From Oreocharis arfaki (lineage: Eukaryota > Chordata > Aves > Passeriformes > Paramythiidae), in NCBI GenBank assembly GCA_013398015.1, contig VZRR01010329.1:124001-188000 (forward strand): a stretch of DNA of 64,000 nucleotides, read 5' to 3'. Numbering within the stretch: position 1 is the first letter of the stretch; every line of letters starts with the position of its first letter. The notes beneath the pieces are model-generated. The model was not told the origin of the DNA. It searched no databases and worked only from the letters and a program-made list of their open reading frames with translations. A program made the translations under genes and the position numbers. This document shows positions 24,378-36,066 of this stretch, in pieces.

Positions 24378-25729
24378 CCTTTACACCATTTACTCAAATA
24401 AATCTTACTTCTGCCACCAAAGAGATATTTTAAACTGTTACAGTGAAAATTTTGCTGTTGACATATTCCTGGTTGCAGCTCTAAAGAAGACAAATGTTGA
24501 TTTACAAGGATGAATAAAACAAACTGCAACACCTCTGAGGCAACTGCTGCTTTCCCTTTGGCTAAAGGATATATTATTTTCTGTTGTATTTTAAGGACCC
24601 TAGCTGTATCTATACGGCACACTGAAGTAAAACCCTTTGGAGTTATTACATTCTATCAGGTAACTAATACGTCTTTAAAAAATACTCTAAATGTGTTTAC
24701 AGGCTAGAGACTAACAATCTGTCAAGTAATTCATGTTTCTGAAGTCTCTAATATGGTACATACATTAGGTAGGATTTCTTTTTCCCCAAGGAAAAAAGCA
24801 GTGGCAGTCCTGATTACATCACACTAGAAAAATTGCCTCTCCAGCTTCTTGGCTGCATTAAACAAATGAAACTACTGTACATTATGTAAACACTTGTAAA
24901 AATGTCACTGGAAATTAAACAAGTTTTTTCAACTTCTTGAGGAAGATTTCTGCAGGTATTTCTCAATATAAAGTACTAGGGCTGCCTAGAGAACCACTAC
25001 TCTCACAACTTGCAAAGTCTGATTTCTTTCTGCACTGAAATGAGCTGAGTAAAATGAAATAGTGCAGAAAAAGATCACTTAGGGGGCAGGTATCTGCTCA
25101 GCTCTCTCCATACATCATTCTTACACTCCCTACAAGAGCCAAACACAGTACATCAAAAATCGTCCTTTGTCAGAATGTGATACAAAGTGAAAGGCTTTGA
25201 CATAAGCTGGAACACGATTGCGAGCAAAAAGATAATAGTACAGAACTTAGAAGGAAACATACAGATGCTACTCCCTGGATGGAACACTGTTGGGATATCC
25301 AACCTCCCCCACACGATACAATCTAAAGCGCCTGAACGGAGGGTGGAGAGGAGTGGAGACACCACAGCCAGGCTGTCAAAACCCTTGCAGAAGAGAGAAC
25401 TTGGTGGTACTTTCCAGCTGATAAGCCACACAGCAGCTGAAAACCATGGGAGATAAAGGAAGGTGTCCTTCTGTTGAACCAGCAATGATGACAAAATCAC
25501 CCTCCTTGGACTGATGCACGCCACCAAATGCAACATTATCTTAGGTACTATATTGAGATATCTGCCCCCAGGGTACAAGCACCCCTCACTGAATGAGATG
25601 TAGGAGTAAAGCCACTCAATCTTCACCTAAAACATTAAGAAATAGTAACAAAACTTAGTTAAGAGTGGGGAGAAGGTGGCAGAAGGCTCCATCATTGTTT
25701 CTGGGAGCAGCTGAACCTGTCTTCCCCAT
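24378..25729. other. Spacer with an unidentified GC-richer stretch
   Basis: Between 25150 and 25640 GC rises and a 157-codon minus-strand frame is open (25153-25626). It follows a plausible acceptor (gttttag|gtgaag). The translation shows hydrophobic runs but no domain I recognise, and other frames there are also partly open. It could be a decayed repeat, a pseudogene or chance. Confidence 0.3.
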
Positions 25730-27572
25730 AGGAACACCTATTTGGTAAGAACGATGTTCTCTGCATGCTGGATGATTACCGCAAGCTAGTTTTCATGGGG
25801 GAGTACAGCTTGTCTGTATAGTGCTTTGAATTAGTATACTGCTTTGAATGTATTTTTGCAGTCAGATACTATAATTGGCAATCCTTAAACCTTAACCTGT
25901 CACAATTCTACTAATGAGGAGTGTTATTCTGTAAACTGTTAATGTGAGTCCTTCAAAGGGGCTAGCAGTCCCTGGCAGTGGGTAAAGGTGTGAGGCTCAG
26001 GAGCATCTTTCTCTTTTTGGCGTGCAACCCTGGATAAGCCAGTGAAACCACCCCCTGATCCAGCAGGACTGCTTAGTGAAGGGTCCCACAAAGTGCCCCA
26101 AAAGGACACCAGCAGATGGGCACAAGGGTCTCAGCTTTCCTGGGGCATTGACAGACAAATCAAACACTAAGGGTTTGAGTCAATCTCCACTTTTCACTAA
26201 CAACATACCAGCAATCTGCACCAACAAGGAATATCTGAGCAAGCCCAATGCACTGTATCTCTTGAAGACAAAGCATTCAACACAAGCCCACAAGTCAAAA
26301 ATTCTCGTATCTTTGGTCTATAACCTCACACTTAGGATATGCATTCATGTTCTTTTCTCAAACAGGAAAGTTATTTACAACACCCTCACCATCCTCATGA
26401 TTCACTCTCAGCTGCTGCTAGTTTAGTAGGACAGCAGACAAAACTAAAAATTTTTAATTTCTTTCACAGTTTTAGATATCAGGGAGGGGGAAGGAAAGAT
26501 AATTTGCTGTGGTACTTTTACAGACCCAGGTTATTACAATGAACCACTGTGCTGTGGAGGCACTAGCAGAGGGTAGAAAATATTTGTGCCTAGCTTTGCA
26601 AGAAAAGAAAATATTACGTGGAACAAATTGCCCGTGGTTTGGATCCTATAACTTAGTCCTTGTACCTATGTTTTCCTACAAGTGACATAGAGTGAATAAT
26701 CCAGTATTAAAAGACTAGCTACAAAGCAGTCAGAGACTTCCTTTTTTACAGGAGATCACATGGAGAAGGTAAGGGGTAATGGATAAAAGTTAATCCTGGG
26801 GAGATTCCATTTGAACATAAGAAAATTTCCCACAATGAGAAAAACCATCCATTGGAATACTCTTCCCAGGAAAGTGGTGGATTCCCCAACACAGGACACT
26901 CTCAAAATTCAGCTGGACAGTGTGCTGGACCATCTTGTCTAGACTGTTCTTTTACCAGGAAAAGTTGGACCAGAAGATCCTTGAAGTCTGTTCTTAGCTA
27001 GTCTATGATTCTATGATTTTCAGCTAATGATGGATCTGGGTATTAATGATCCCTAAATAATCAAGAAACCCTTCTAAACACATATTTTTAAAAGATTTTT
27101 TAAAGTAGCTTTAGCTATTCTTAGTATAATTGTTTTTGAAATTGAAGTTGTTATCTCTTTGGAATTTTGTAATTTCACCCTCAAACCAAGCATCTAGATA
27201 TTCACAGCACTCCGAAGACCTATGAATTCTCTCCATAAAAACCGCCACTGCTGTCCAGGCTAATTTAAATTATGCCTTTTTCCTCTTAGGAGATCTTCTG
27301 AAATTAGAATCTTGTCAGTTGATTGGCAATTGGCCTTATGCCAGGATATAATTCTCTGGTATGCACCATTAAACCTCACAGTGAGGATTAAGTAGTACTG
27401 CAAAAGCACTTTGGAAATGAAATGTGCTGTGTACTAAATAATTATTATTTTTATTATTATAACATTGTAAGAAAATTAGCAAGTGACTAAGAGACAGTTT
27501 ACAAGACCTCCCACTGAAAAATACATTAAGTGGCCTATTTCAAAGAGATCATCCAAATAAAATTATCCACTT
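25730..27572. repeat. Direct duplication, copy 1 (1843 bp)
   Basis: The same sequence recurs at 27574-29416 with a fixed offset of 1844. Only four differences were found, all transitions (25998, 26005, 26199, 26285). The copy ends exactly at a single N (27573). It contains its own CR1 insertion (26764-27017) and a 116-codon + strand frame with no recognisable domain. The pattern is that of a haplotypic duplication in the assembly, not a biological tandem repeat. Confidence 0.97.
26764..27017 (+). mobile_element. CR1 LINE 3' end (in duplication copy 1)
   Basis: Sense CR1: 'ggagaaggtaaggggtaatg', 'gggagattccatttgaacat', 'cccaggaaagtggtggattc', 'ccttgaagtctgttcttagc' and terminal 'ctatgattctatgatt'. 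It is more diverged than other CR1 copies here. The presence of the identical copy in the second duplicate shows that it predates the duplication. Confidence 0.85.
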
Positions 27573-27573
27573 N
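27573..27573. other. Single-base assembly gap (N)
   Basis: One N sits precisely between the two 1843-bp copies, marking a joined contig boundary. Confidence 0.95.
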
Positions 27574-29416
27574 AGGAACACCTATTTGGTAAGAACGATG
27601 TTCTCTGCATGCTGGATGATTACCGCAAGCTAGTTTTCATGGGGGAGTACAGCTTGTCTGTATAGTGCTTTGAATTAGTATACTGCTTTGAATGTATTTT
27701 TGCAGTCAGATACTATAATTGGCAATCCTTAAACCTTAACCTGTCACAATTCTACTAATGAGGAGTGTTATTCTGTAAACTGTTAATGTGAGTCCTTCAA
27801 AGGGGCTAGCAGTCCCTGGCAGTGGGTAAAGGTGTGAGGCTTAGGAGCGTCTTTCTCTTTTTGGCGTGCAACCCTGGATAAGCCAGTGAAACCACCCCCT
27901 GATCCAGCAGGACTGCTTAGTGAAGGGTCCCACAAAGTGCCCCAAAAGGACACCAGCAGATGGGCACAAGGGTCTCAGCTTTCCTGGGGCATTGACAGAC
28001 AAATCAAACACTAAGGGTTTGAGTCAATCTCCACTTTTCACTGACAACATACCAGCAATCTGCACCAACAAGGAATATCTGAGCAAGCCCAATGCACTGT
28101 ATCTCTTGAAGACAAAGCATTCAACACAGGCCCACAAGTCAAAAATTCTCGTATCTTTGGTCTATAACCTCACACTTAGGATATGCATTCATGTTCTTTT
28201 CTCAAACAGGAAAGTTATTTACAACACCCTCACCATCCTCATGATTCACTCTCAGCTGCTGCTAGTTTAGTAGGACAGCAGACAAAACTAAAAATTTTTA
28301 ATTTCTTTCACAGTTTTAGATATCAGGGAGGGGGAAGGAAAGATAATTTGCTGTGGTACTTTTACAGACCCAGGTTATTACAATGAACCACTGTGCTGTG
28401 GAGGCACTAGCAGAGGGTAGAAAATATTTGTGCCTAGCTTTGCAAGAAAAGAAAATATTACGTGGAACAAATTGCCCGTGGTTTGGATCCTATAACTTAG
28501 TCCTTGTACCTATGTTTTCCTACAAGTGACATAGAGTGAATAATCCAGTATTAAAAGACTAGCTACAAAGCAGTCAGAGACTTCCTTTTTTACAGGAGAT
28601 CACATGGAGAAGGTAAGGGGTAATGGATAAAAGTTAATCCTGGGGAGATTCCATTTGAACATAAGAAAATTTCCCACAATGAGAAAAACCATCCATTGGA
28701 ATACTCTTCCCAGGAAAGTGGTGGATTCCCCAACACAGGACACTCTCAAAATTCAGCTGGACAGTGTGCTGGACCATCTTGTCTAGACTGTTCTTTTACC
28801 AGGAAAAGTTGGACCAGAAGATCCTTGAAGTCTGTTCTTAGCTAGTCTATGATTCTATGATTTTCAGCTAATGATGGATCTGGGTATTAATGATCCCTAA
28901 ATAATCAAGAAACCCTTCTAAACACATATTTTTAAAAGATTTTTTAAAGTAGCTTTAGCTATTCTTAGTATAATTGTTTTTGAAATTGAAGTTGTTATCT
29001 CTTTGGAATTTTGTAATTTCACCCTCAAACCAAGCATCTAGATATTCACAGCACTCCGAAGACCTATGAATTCTCTCCATAAAAACCGCCACTGCTGTCC
29101 AGGCTAATTTAAATTATGCCTTTTTCCTCTTAGGAGATCTTCTGAAATTAGAATCTTGTCAGTTGATTGGCAATTGGCCTTATGCCAGGATATAATTCTC
29201 TGGTATGCACCATTAAACCTCACAGTGAGGATTAAGTAGTACTGCAAAAGCACTTTGGAAATGAAATGTGCTGTGTACTAAATAATTATTATTTTTATTA
29301 TTATAACATTGTAAGAAAATTAGCAAGTGACTAAGAGACAGTTTACAAGACCTCCCACTGAAAAATACATTAAGTGGCCTATTTCAAAGAGATCATCCAA
29401 ATAAAATTATCCACTT
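27574..29416. repeat. Direct duplication, copy 2 (1843 bp)
   Basis: Second copy of 25730-27572. The four substitutions relative to copy 1 are at 27842, 27849, 28043 and 28129. Sequence continues without a break into unique DNA at 29417. No indel between copies was noticed. Confidence 0.97.
28608..28861 (+). mobile_element. CR1 LINE 3' end (in duplication copy 2)
   Basis: No difference from the CR1 piece at 26764-27017 was noticed. See that entry for landmarks. It should not be counted as an independent insertion. Confidence 0.85.
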
Positions 29417-29831
29417 CTATATACATCTAAATTTGTTCCTGTAAGGTGTTGTAAAGGGTCAGCACTGGTAATATAGCTGGGTTTGGATATAGGACCAGTG
29501 AAGAAAAAGAAATTTGCCAAGCAATTCACAAGACATTATTAGGATAGGTTTTTTACCTATTACCTGCTCTAGCCATATATATGCATATGTGGGCAAACAT
29601 AATTTGTAGGTATCCATGGAAAATGAGCTGCAGAAACCCCTTTGATTAGTCACTTGTCTTTAATAACTAAATCAGAAGTTTATTCCCAAAATTTTCCTTG
29701 CAACATCTAGCACAATATGTGCTCAGATCTCACAGGTTTCATACAAAAACTAGATTTTTCTTTATACTGACAAAAAACAGATTTCCCATGCTTCAGATAA
29801 TACCTCTCCCCTCAAAGGCTAAACTACTTGC
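29417..29831. other. Spacer
   Basis: AT-rich. No gene or repeat was recognised. Confidence 0.5.
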
Positions 29832-29942
29832 CTTAGGTTTTCACGAATAATATGGACAGATTCATAGCCATCCTCATTATCCAAAGTAGTACTTACCGTG
29901 TCCTTAGATGCATACAAAAAGCCTGTTGACAGCCTCACAAGT
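29832..29942 (-). CDS. Candidate coding exon, minus strand, with GC-AG donor (unidentified)
   Basis: A 111-nt segment follows an acceptor (branch-like ctaat, then tgtattttaag). It is open in one frame, starting LVRLSTGFLYASKDT and containing DNEDGYESVHIIRENL. It ends at CTAAG|GCAAGT, the consensus of the minor GC-AG intron class. Entry and exit phases are equal (2 and 2). An internal GTAAGT at 29896-29891 offers an alternative 46-nt version. Reading past the donor reaches a stop after QVV, so it could also be a terminal exon. The codon use and charged, ordered-looking peptide are protein-like, but I do not recognise the gene. Confidence 0.35.
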
Positions 29943-30238
29943 CTTAAAATACATTAGAAAGAAAATAAAAGGAATCTTCCCATTTTCCATCAATCTAAAC
30001 TTAAGTTTGACTAGGCTAATCATATTTCGTTAAAGTATCACAGAAGCCATCCACCAACCACCTCACCCCCCTTCTGGGACAAGGATGATCTTTCATTCCA
30101 GAGAAAAAACAACTAAACACATAAAGAAACCTTGTTAAGCACCTTAGTAGATGAGGTGACCTGCTCATTCACAGTATTGGTACATGTGTATACATGCAAT
30201 TGAAGTAAATGTGCAGCCAATTATCCAAAAATGAAGGG

Positions 30239-30246
30239 TTTTATTG
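30239..30246 (-). terminator. LTR poly(A) signal
   Basis: AATAAA on the minus strand (TTTATT at 30240-30245 on +), about 140 nt downstream of the TATA box and 40 nt from the LTR end. This is the expected R/U5 position for a retroviral LTR. Confidence 0.65.
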
Positions 30247-30377
30247 AAAAGATTAAAAAGAGAACAATTAGGGTTTCCTGTGGCGGGTTGGCCTAGCCCC
30301 TGAGGGAAGGACCCACGCTGGGTGCCCAACCACTGTCGAGCAAAATGGTCAGAGACCCTGTCTCTCAATGGGAGCGG

Positions 30378-30545
30378 CCTTTTATAGCCCGCCCAGTAGC
30401 ACCGCCCCCTCCCTTGAGTCCTCCTCCTCGCAGCTCTCCCATTGGCTGACGTTGGCTCGCTGTCTGGATGATTGGCTCATTGTCTTGGGGTGATCTCAGG
30501 GTGTCAAATGATTGGTCCGGGTCTTATCCAACCCAAGGTCTTATT
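30378..30545 (-). promoter_or_regulatory. LTR U3 promoter: CCAAT boxes, GC box, TATA
   Basis: On the minus strand, in order: ccaatcatttgac, agccaatcatcc, cagccaatggga, then gggaggggcggtg, then ctataaaagg (+ coordinates 30378-30389). This is a textbook RNA polymerase II core promoter within the LTR. Transcription would start near 30350 and run toward lower coordinates, through the candidate exon at 29832-29942. Confidence 0.75.
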
Positions 30546-30842
30546 TTATCCCCTTTTGATAATTACCTGATGTTGTTCTTTTTCTAGAAAGTTCTCATTT
30601 TCCCTGCCACTCACCCATTACCTATCACTAATACATATTAAAAACCTTAAAATACAACAATATTAAACAATGGACTGTGTAACTAAATATCACCAAACTA
30701 AAATTAATACTTGACATCGTAATTAACAATCAACCATTAACTTGTGAATTAACAGTAGCCTTCTTAACTAACCATTAACAAATCAACTCCCAATCTAATA
30801 GGACTACAAAAGCCAACCCTCCTTGTTCATTCATAACACAAT

Positions 30843-31134
30843 CATTTTCAAACTGGAGGTAAGGTATTGGCCTGTCTGCAAAAGCAGAATGTGTGATTTC
30901 ATAATTCATGCTCAGCTATCACTTTGAAGACTTACTTCATAATTATGGAAGCTAGGAACCAACTTTTCCAAGAATGAAAATGGAGGCTTTGGATAAGAAT
31001 CATCAGAATAATTTTGCCTACACGCCTTCAGCTACTCCTTTCCTTGTTTCCTTGCTCAGCAAAAGGAAAGGTAGGAAATTATGCATTTGCAAACTCTAGT
31101 GTAATAAATGGCAGTGAGACGTGAATAAATTCAC
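30843..31134. other. Spacer
   Basis: No feature was recognised between the LTR insertion and the next exon-like segment. Confidence 0.45.
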
Positions 31135-31242
31135 ACAGTGGGACACAGTAGAATCCTGAACATAATCTGCATGAAAAATGCAGTTTTGAGGCTCTGATTC
31201 AGGCAGATATTGTCCCATATATTTTTCTTCATATTCGTCAAA
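31135..31242 (-). CDS. Candidate coding exon, minus strand (unidentified)
   Basis: A very good acceptor (ctgcattttttttgcattgccacacag) opens a 108-nt, 36-codon frame beginning FDEYEEKYMGQYLPESEPQ. A possible donor is TGT|GTGAAT at 31134. The frame stays open past the donor for more than ten codons. The peptide is acidic and Tyr-rich and looks like protein, but I cannot assign it. Its exit phase (0) does not match the entry phase of the segment at 29832-29942, so if both belong to one gene another exon must lie between them or a different donor must be used. Confidence 0.3.
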
Positions 31243-34200
31243 CTGTGTGGCAATGCAAAAAAAATGCAGAATGGCCCAATCTGTCTTTCCATTGCATAAC
31301 CTAAGCCTTAGCTCCAGCAAGGACTGATATTTTCTCATTAAACAAGTTTGCATAAAGATAAGTTCTGCTTAGACTTTTTGTTTGGCTTCTGCTTTTTAAC
31401 AGCCAGGATGCTTTCTAAGGTATGTATTGTAAATTAATGGGAGAAGTAGTCCAGTTATTTTTAGACACCATTAGTCAGTTCCCTGGTTAAACAGGGGCAG
31501 TTGCATGTGCAACAAAGAAGTCTGTGATGGAAGTTAGATAGGAAGCACATTCAGCACACTCTGTGGAAGAAAATATGAGTGGCTATCTATCAAAAGCCAC
31601 ACAAAATGCTGCTCTGGATCTATGACAGTATGTGAGATTTGTTAGTGGTAATGTATAGTCACAGAGCATGGAAAAGATCAAATGGAATGCCATTCATACA
31701 TTATTTATATTAGTTTTGAGGACTAGCAGGCAGTCTGCTGCTCTTCAGAGACTCATGCTCTTCAGCCAGGTTAAGTCTCGGTGAAAAAATGCACACAACC
31801 TCTGGCTCATACATTTCCCGCCCCTAAAAGCTTCTTGAGAAATGAAAAGATTACTCATCGCTGACTTTGTTTTGATCTCAAGAGAGGAAAGGTTTATACA
31901 GACTTGATACAACCACAAGAGAATTTCTAGAATAATTTGGAATAGAATAAACCTTTGGCTGGTCATTAATATGTTCATTTCCTCCATACTGCCAGTGATA
32001 ATTAAAATATTCATTCCAAAAAGAAGATTCCTAACCTTGCCCATCTCCCCCATCCTCATTAAATTGCTTGTTAGATTTAATTCCTATCAATGTCTTACGT
32101 AATATTTATCCTACATATTTCCTCTGTAGTTTTAAAGCAATTCTTCTTCAACCTTCATTTGCTAATGGGAATAATTGATCCTTGTCCTCTTCTGAGCATT
32201 TCTTCATGGATTTGCGACAGGTTTTTTTCTTCCCTGGTTATTTATTCAATTTGAGGTTCAAAGTGCATAACTAGTAGAATATCCTGGCATGGAATATTAA
32301 GTCAAACACAGTGGAAATCCTGATTAAAATCTCAGTGCTGCAAGGTGCTAAATGACTTCCACAATAGGAAAAGTGCTCTCAGGTCTTTTCCCAGAGTCTA
32401 AAAAGACTTGGAAATGTCCTGCATCAAAGATATTTTTGTTGTATTTGGGTATTTGTCATACATCAGTCCTGTGTCAGGGATATTTTTCTCAGGTCAGGCC
32501 CAAATACATGTCTAGAAAATTTGGGGGCATTTTAAAAAATCAGAGCAATGGATTCAGATAAATGAAAGACATCTGTAACAACTGATATCAGCAATAATGT
32601 AATAAAAATAAAACTCCCTTAACCTTCACTAAGCTACATAATTATTTCATTTATGAGGTTTCTAAAGCAAAATATTTTCACAGAAAAAAAGTTGGGATAA
32701 TATCAATCCTTGAAAAGTAATTCTCATTGCAAATTCTGTAACAATCATTTTCATTCTTAAACAATCTGAAATTTAAGAAATTAAAGGAAATAATTTTCAA
32801 AGTAAGAACAATTCTATATGTTATTTCTAAAAGACTAATTCAAAATTAATACTGTATTCAATTTTTAAGAACAGTTCTGAAGAAGTTTGATCATTATATG
32901 TAAAAACTCTTAGGATGTGTCAAAGACCAAACCCATTTTTCAGTGTGGCATTCTTTCTAAAAACCAAAGATTGTCAGCTAGACAGAATTCCTATTGCCAT
33001 ATTCAGATGAAGACATCATCTCTGAAATAAGGTGCTCCAAAAAAGCGTGGTAATTTTTTTAAATGCCATAAGGGCCACAATACATATTATCCATATGTCA
33101 TATAAACAACTTCACAAACGAGTTTCCAAGCCATTTAAAAACAGCCTAACTTGTGAGATTATTAGTATTTTAGTTCATTTGCTAGACCACTGGATCATTC
33201 TATATCAAAATTTAAAATGGTTGCTGAACAGTTGGAGTACAGTATTGACCCTGTCATGTCTTCTTGTGCCTATGCTCTGACTGTGGCAATCCATAACTGC
33301 TTATTAACATTAGCAATTCCATCTTCCAGTATTAAGGTAAATGAATCCAGCCTACACACTTGCACAGTCTATGAGGGGACTGTATCAGCCATGTGCATTG
33401 ATTAACAGCAAAGATGAAGTTGGCATGCTGACGTGACCACGAAAAATGACCAAACTCACAGGTCAAGAACACACTATTTCTTGAAATCCATTTCACAAAG
33501 CAGAAAGTTACGCAATTATTTGGGGTATAAGGAAGTTCAGAGGCCCTCTGGTCCAACTCCCACTCAAAGAAATCATGTGACTCCTGTCTTTTGAAAAGGC
33601 ATGGAAGAAGATGTCAGAGCTTGGTAAAATGAATAAACCCACTGTAATTTATCCCAACTACTGAAGAGTAGGGAAGCAACCTAAAAAATTCTATAACTCT
33701 TGTGTCTTAGGAGTGTATTGGCAGAAAGGGAGTGGTGAAATTAAGCTAGTCTACCTAAAGGGACACATTTCCTTCAGTGGGACTTTCTACACCTTGACAC
33801 TCACCCAGAAGAATTGACCGTTCAGCTGGCAAAGTAGGCAGGCTGAAAGACAGGTTTCTACAAAATAACCTCAAAATATTATGTTCAAAATACTTCCCTC
33901 CATACAGGCAAATGAAAAATAAATTGTATCAAACACTTGAAATTTATAAAATTATTTTGAAAAGTTGTGTTTTAATACCACCTCTTTAAAGAATGACAAT
34001 GTTATCCTTACTCTTGTACTATAATGCTTCTATACCTTGCCTTCTATACTCTTCCCACTGTCCTGACACACATCTAAAACCCAGAAGCTAATACAATTAT
34101 TCCAGTCAAGAATATAGGATGACAGGTTATGATGTAAAAGAGCTTCACAGTAGTTTCTAAATAATGAACAAAGAATCAGACTCTTTGGTGTGGATATTCC

Positions 34201-34470
34201 CTCCTAATATCAGGCAGACAAATGAGATGCATAACATGGTAAGCCAGCTATTGGAGGTCTATTTACAATCTTTAAAATTAAAATTGAGGCTTTCAGGGAA
34301 TTGTTTAAATGACCTAAGGTCTAGTTTGCTCTTTGTCTCTCCACAGTCATGGCATTTCTACCCCTCATTTTACTGAGTTACCTGAGAATGTAGCATTACA
34401 CGGTATCACCTGATTAGGATAACCACCCCTATGTCTTCCCTTGAATTTTTGTCTTTTGACTGCAAATACA
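31243..34470. other. AT-rich spacer
   Basis: A faint CR1-like minus-strand trace ('ggccctctggtccaactccc', about 33515-33575) may be a very old 3' end. Open frames at 31745-32059 (-) and 33032-33280 (+) show no domain. A strong acceptor (ctctttgtctctccacag, + strand, about 34348) has no paired donor. Confidence 0.4.
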
Positions 34471-34793
34471 TAGAATCGTAGAATGCCTTGAGTTGGAAGA
34501 AACCACCTAGTTCCACCCTCCCCTGACATTGTCCATGGAGCCTTCTACTAAACCAGGTTGGTCAGAGTTCCATCCAACCTGGTCTTGAATAACTTCAGGG
34601 ATGGGGTATCCACAGCTTCTCTGGACAACCTGTCCCAGTGCCTTGCCACCCTCACAGTAAAAAATTTCTTCCTAATATCTAATCTAAATCTACTCTCATG
34701 TGAAAGCCATTCCACCTTGTCCTATCCCCATTTACCCTTGTGAAAAGTCCCTTTCCAGACCTCTTATATCCTCCCTTTAGGTAGTAGAAGGCT
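34471..34793 (-). mobile_element. CR1 LINE 3' end, minus orientation
   Basis: Starts 'tagaatcgtagaatgccttg', then 'ctaaaccaggttggtcagag', 'ccatccaacctggtcttgaa', 'tgccaccctcacagtaaaaa' and 'ttccaccttgtcctatcccc', to about 34793. It is roughly 320 bp of the reverse-complemented CR1 3' region with frame breaks. Confidence 0.95.
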
Positions 34794-36061
34794 AGTCTAA
34801 GTTGTTACTTTTACAAGACAAGTAAAATCTTAATGCTGACAATTTAACAGGCATTAACATAAAGATTTCCCCAAAAGGCATAAGAAAATTATTAAATAAT
34901 TTAAAATATCCTCTAGAAAAGTGCATACTTCCTTCACAATTGCACATTTTCTCATTTTCCAGACATTTCAGGTTCACCAGATCTAATGTATCTTTCTGTT
35001 GGTGAGCAACACTCAGTGCAGTACTTCTACAGCAGCCTCCAAGATTATCCACATGCCATGACCATAACCCTGTGAGAGTGATTGTCACTGCTTCAACTGC
35101 CAAGCACCCCAGACTGTGACTGCAGAACCATATTTACTCTCTCCTCTATAGCCCCAGCCTAGCTTCCCTGTGTAAACCTGTTTCAACTGCAGCCAACAGT
35201 GCAAATTTCTTAATGATTTATGTTGTTAAATTATTGGAGGGAAAATAAAATCTTCCATAGCACCTTCACTTTCACTCTCCTGCCTGAATTTTCCTTCCTG
35301 AATAAAACAGGCAGTATGTCTACAGAAGCTGAAAGGAGGACATAACATAGTAAATCAGTGCAAATAAATGACTGATTTGAATCCTTATATATGTAAGGAA
35401 TCAAAGAGCCTGTCATGCACACCAAGCTTCCCCTACACGTTTAGATTTTCTTATTAGATACCATATTCCATTTGCATCCTAGACACTGACTGAAAACCTC
35501 GGTTTGATCTTTACTGGGGGGGAATCAAGACATCTGGATTGATTTACAGCAGGTAAAAAAATATTTTTCCTTTTTAAGTAATCTGGGATGTATTGCAATG
35601 ATACTGTGGTATGTATGCTTTCCTGTTGAGCTACTTCCATGAATAACTACAAAAGTAATTTCATAAGATATAAATTATTACTAACCCCAGGCTACAGTAA
35701 TTCATGAATTCCAAAGCTTTTTAATTTAATATGCATACTTCATGTATCTGAGAATGAAAAGCACACTTTTTAGACTGCCTCTGTTTTGATTTACACTCTT
35801 AGCACCATGACTAAGAAATGTTATTTCACACACAGAGGGAGGGAGATTATCACTGTACAACGTAAATGTTGTATATATTGATGTGCAGAAAATAGATTGT
35901 TTCTTTTCACATGTTATCAATGCGTCTCAGTGCACAACTTTAGAGATTTGAGATAAAAAAGGAAAACTACTAATTGAAAAAAATGGAAGAAGACATGGTT
36001 ATGGGATTTTGAGATATGATGTTTATACAGAACGACTATGACTAAGCGCAAGGGGTACCTA
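34794..36061. other. AT-rich spacer
   Basis: No gene or repeat family was recognised. Confidence 0.5.
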
Positions 36062-36066
36062 ATTAC

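Larger units (their letters stand above)
30201..30838 (-). mobile_element. Solo LTR of an endogenous retrovirus, minus orientation, 638 bp
   Basis: Read on the minus strand it begins TGTTATGAATG and ends TTTACTTCA, i.e. TG...CA. It is flanked by the 4-bp direct repeat caat (30197-30200 and 30839-30842). A four-base duplication fits ERV1-type integration. Its U3 has three CCAAT-type boxes, a GC box (gggaggggcgg) and a TATA box (ctataaaagg). An AATAAA signal follows about 140 nt further on (minus-strand 30245-30240). No internal retroviral sequence adjoins, so it is a solo LTR. The well-kept signals suggest a fairly young insertion. Confidence 0.85.

Noticed and set aside
26755..26775. GTAAGG-like donor in 'gagaaggtaagggg'
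   Set aside because: It belongs to the CR1 sequence, repeated in the duplicate, and has no paired acceptor.
26076..28386. Identical 116- and 67-codon ORFs occurring twice, as a possible gene family
   Set aside because: They are the two copies of the probable assembly duplication. The frames contain no recognisable domain.
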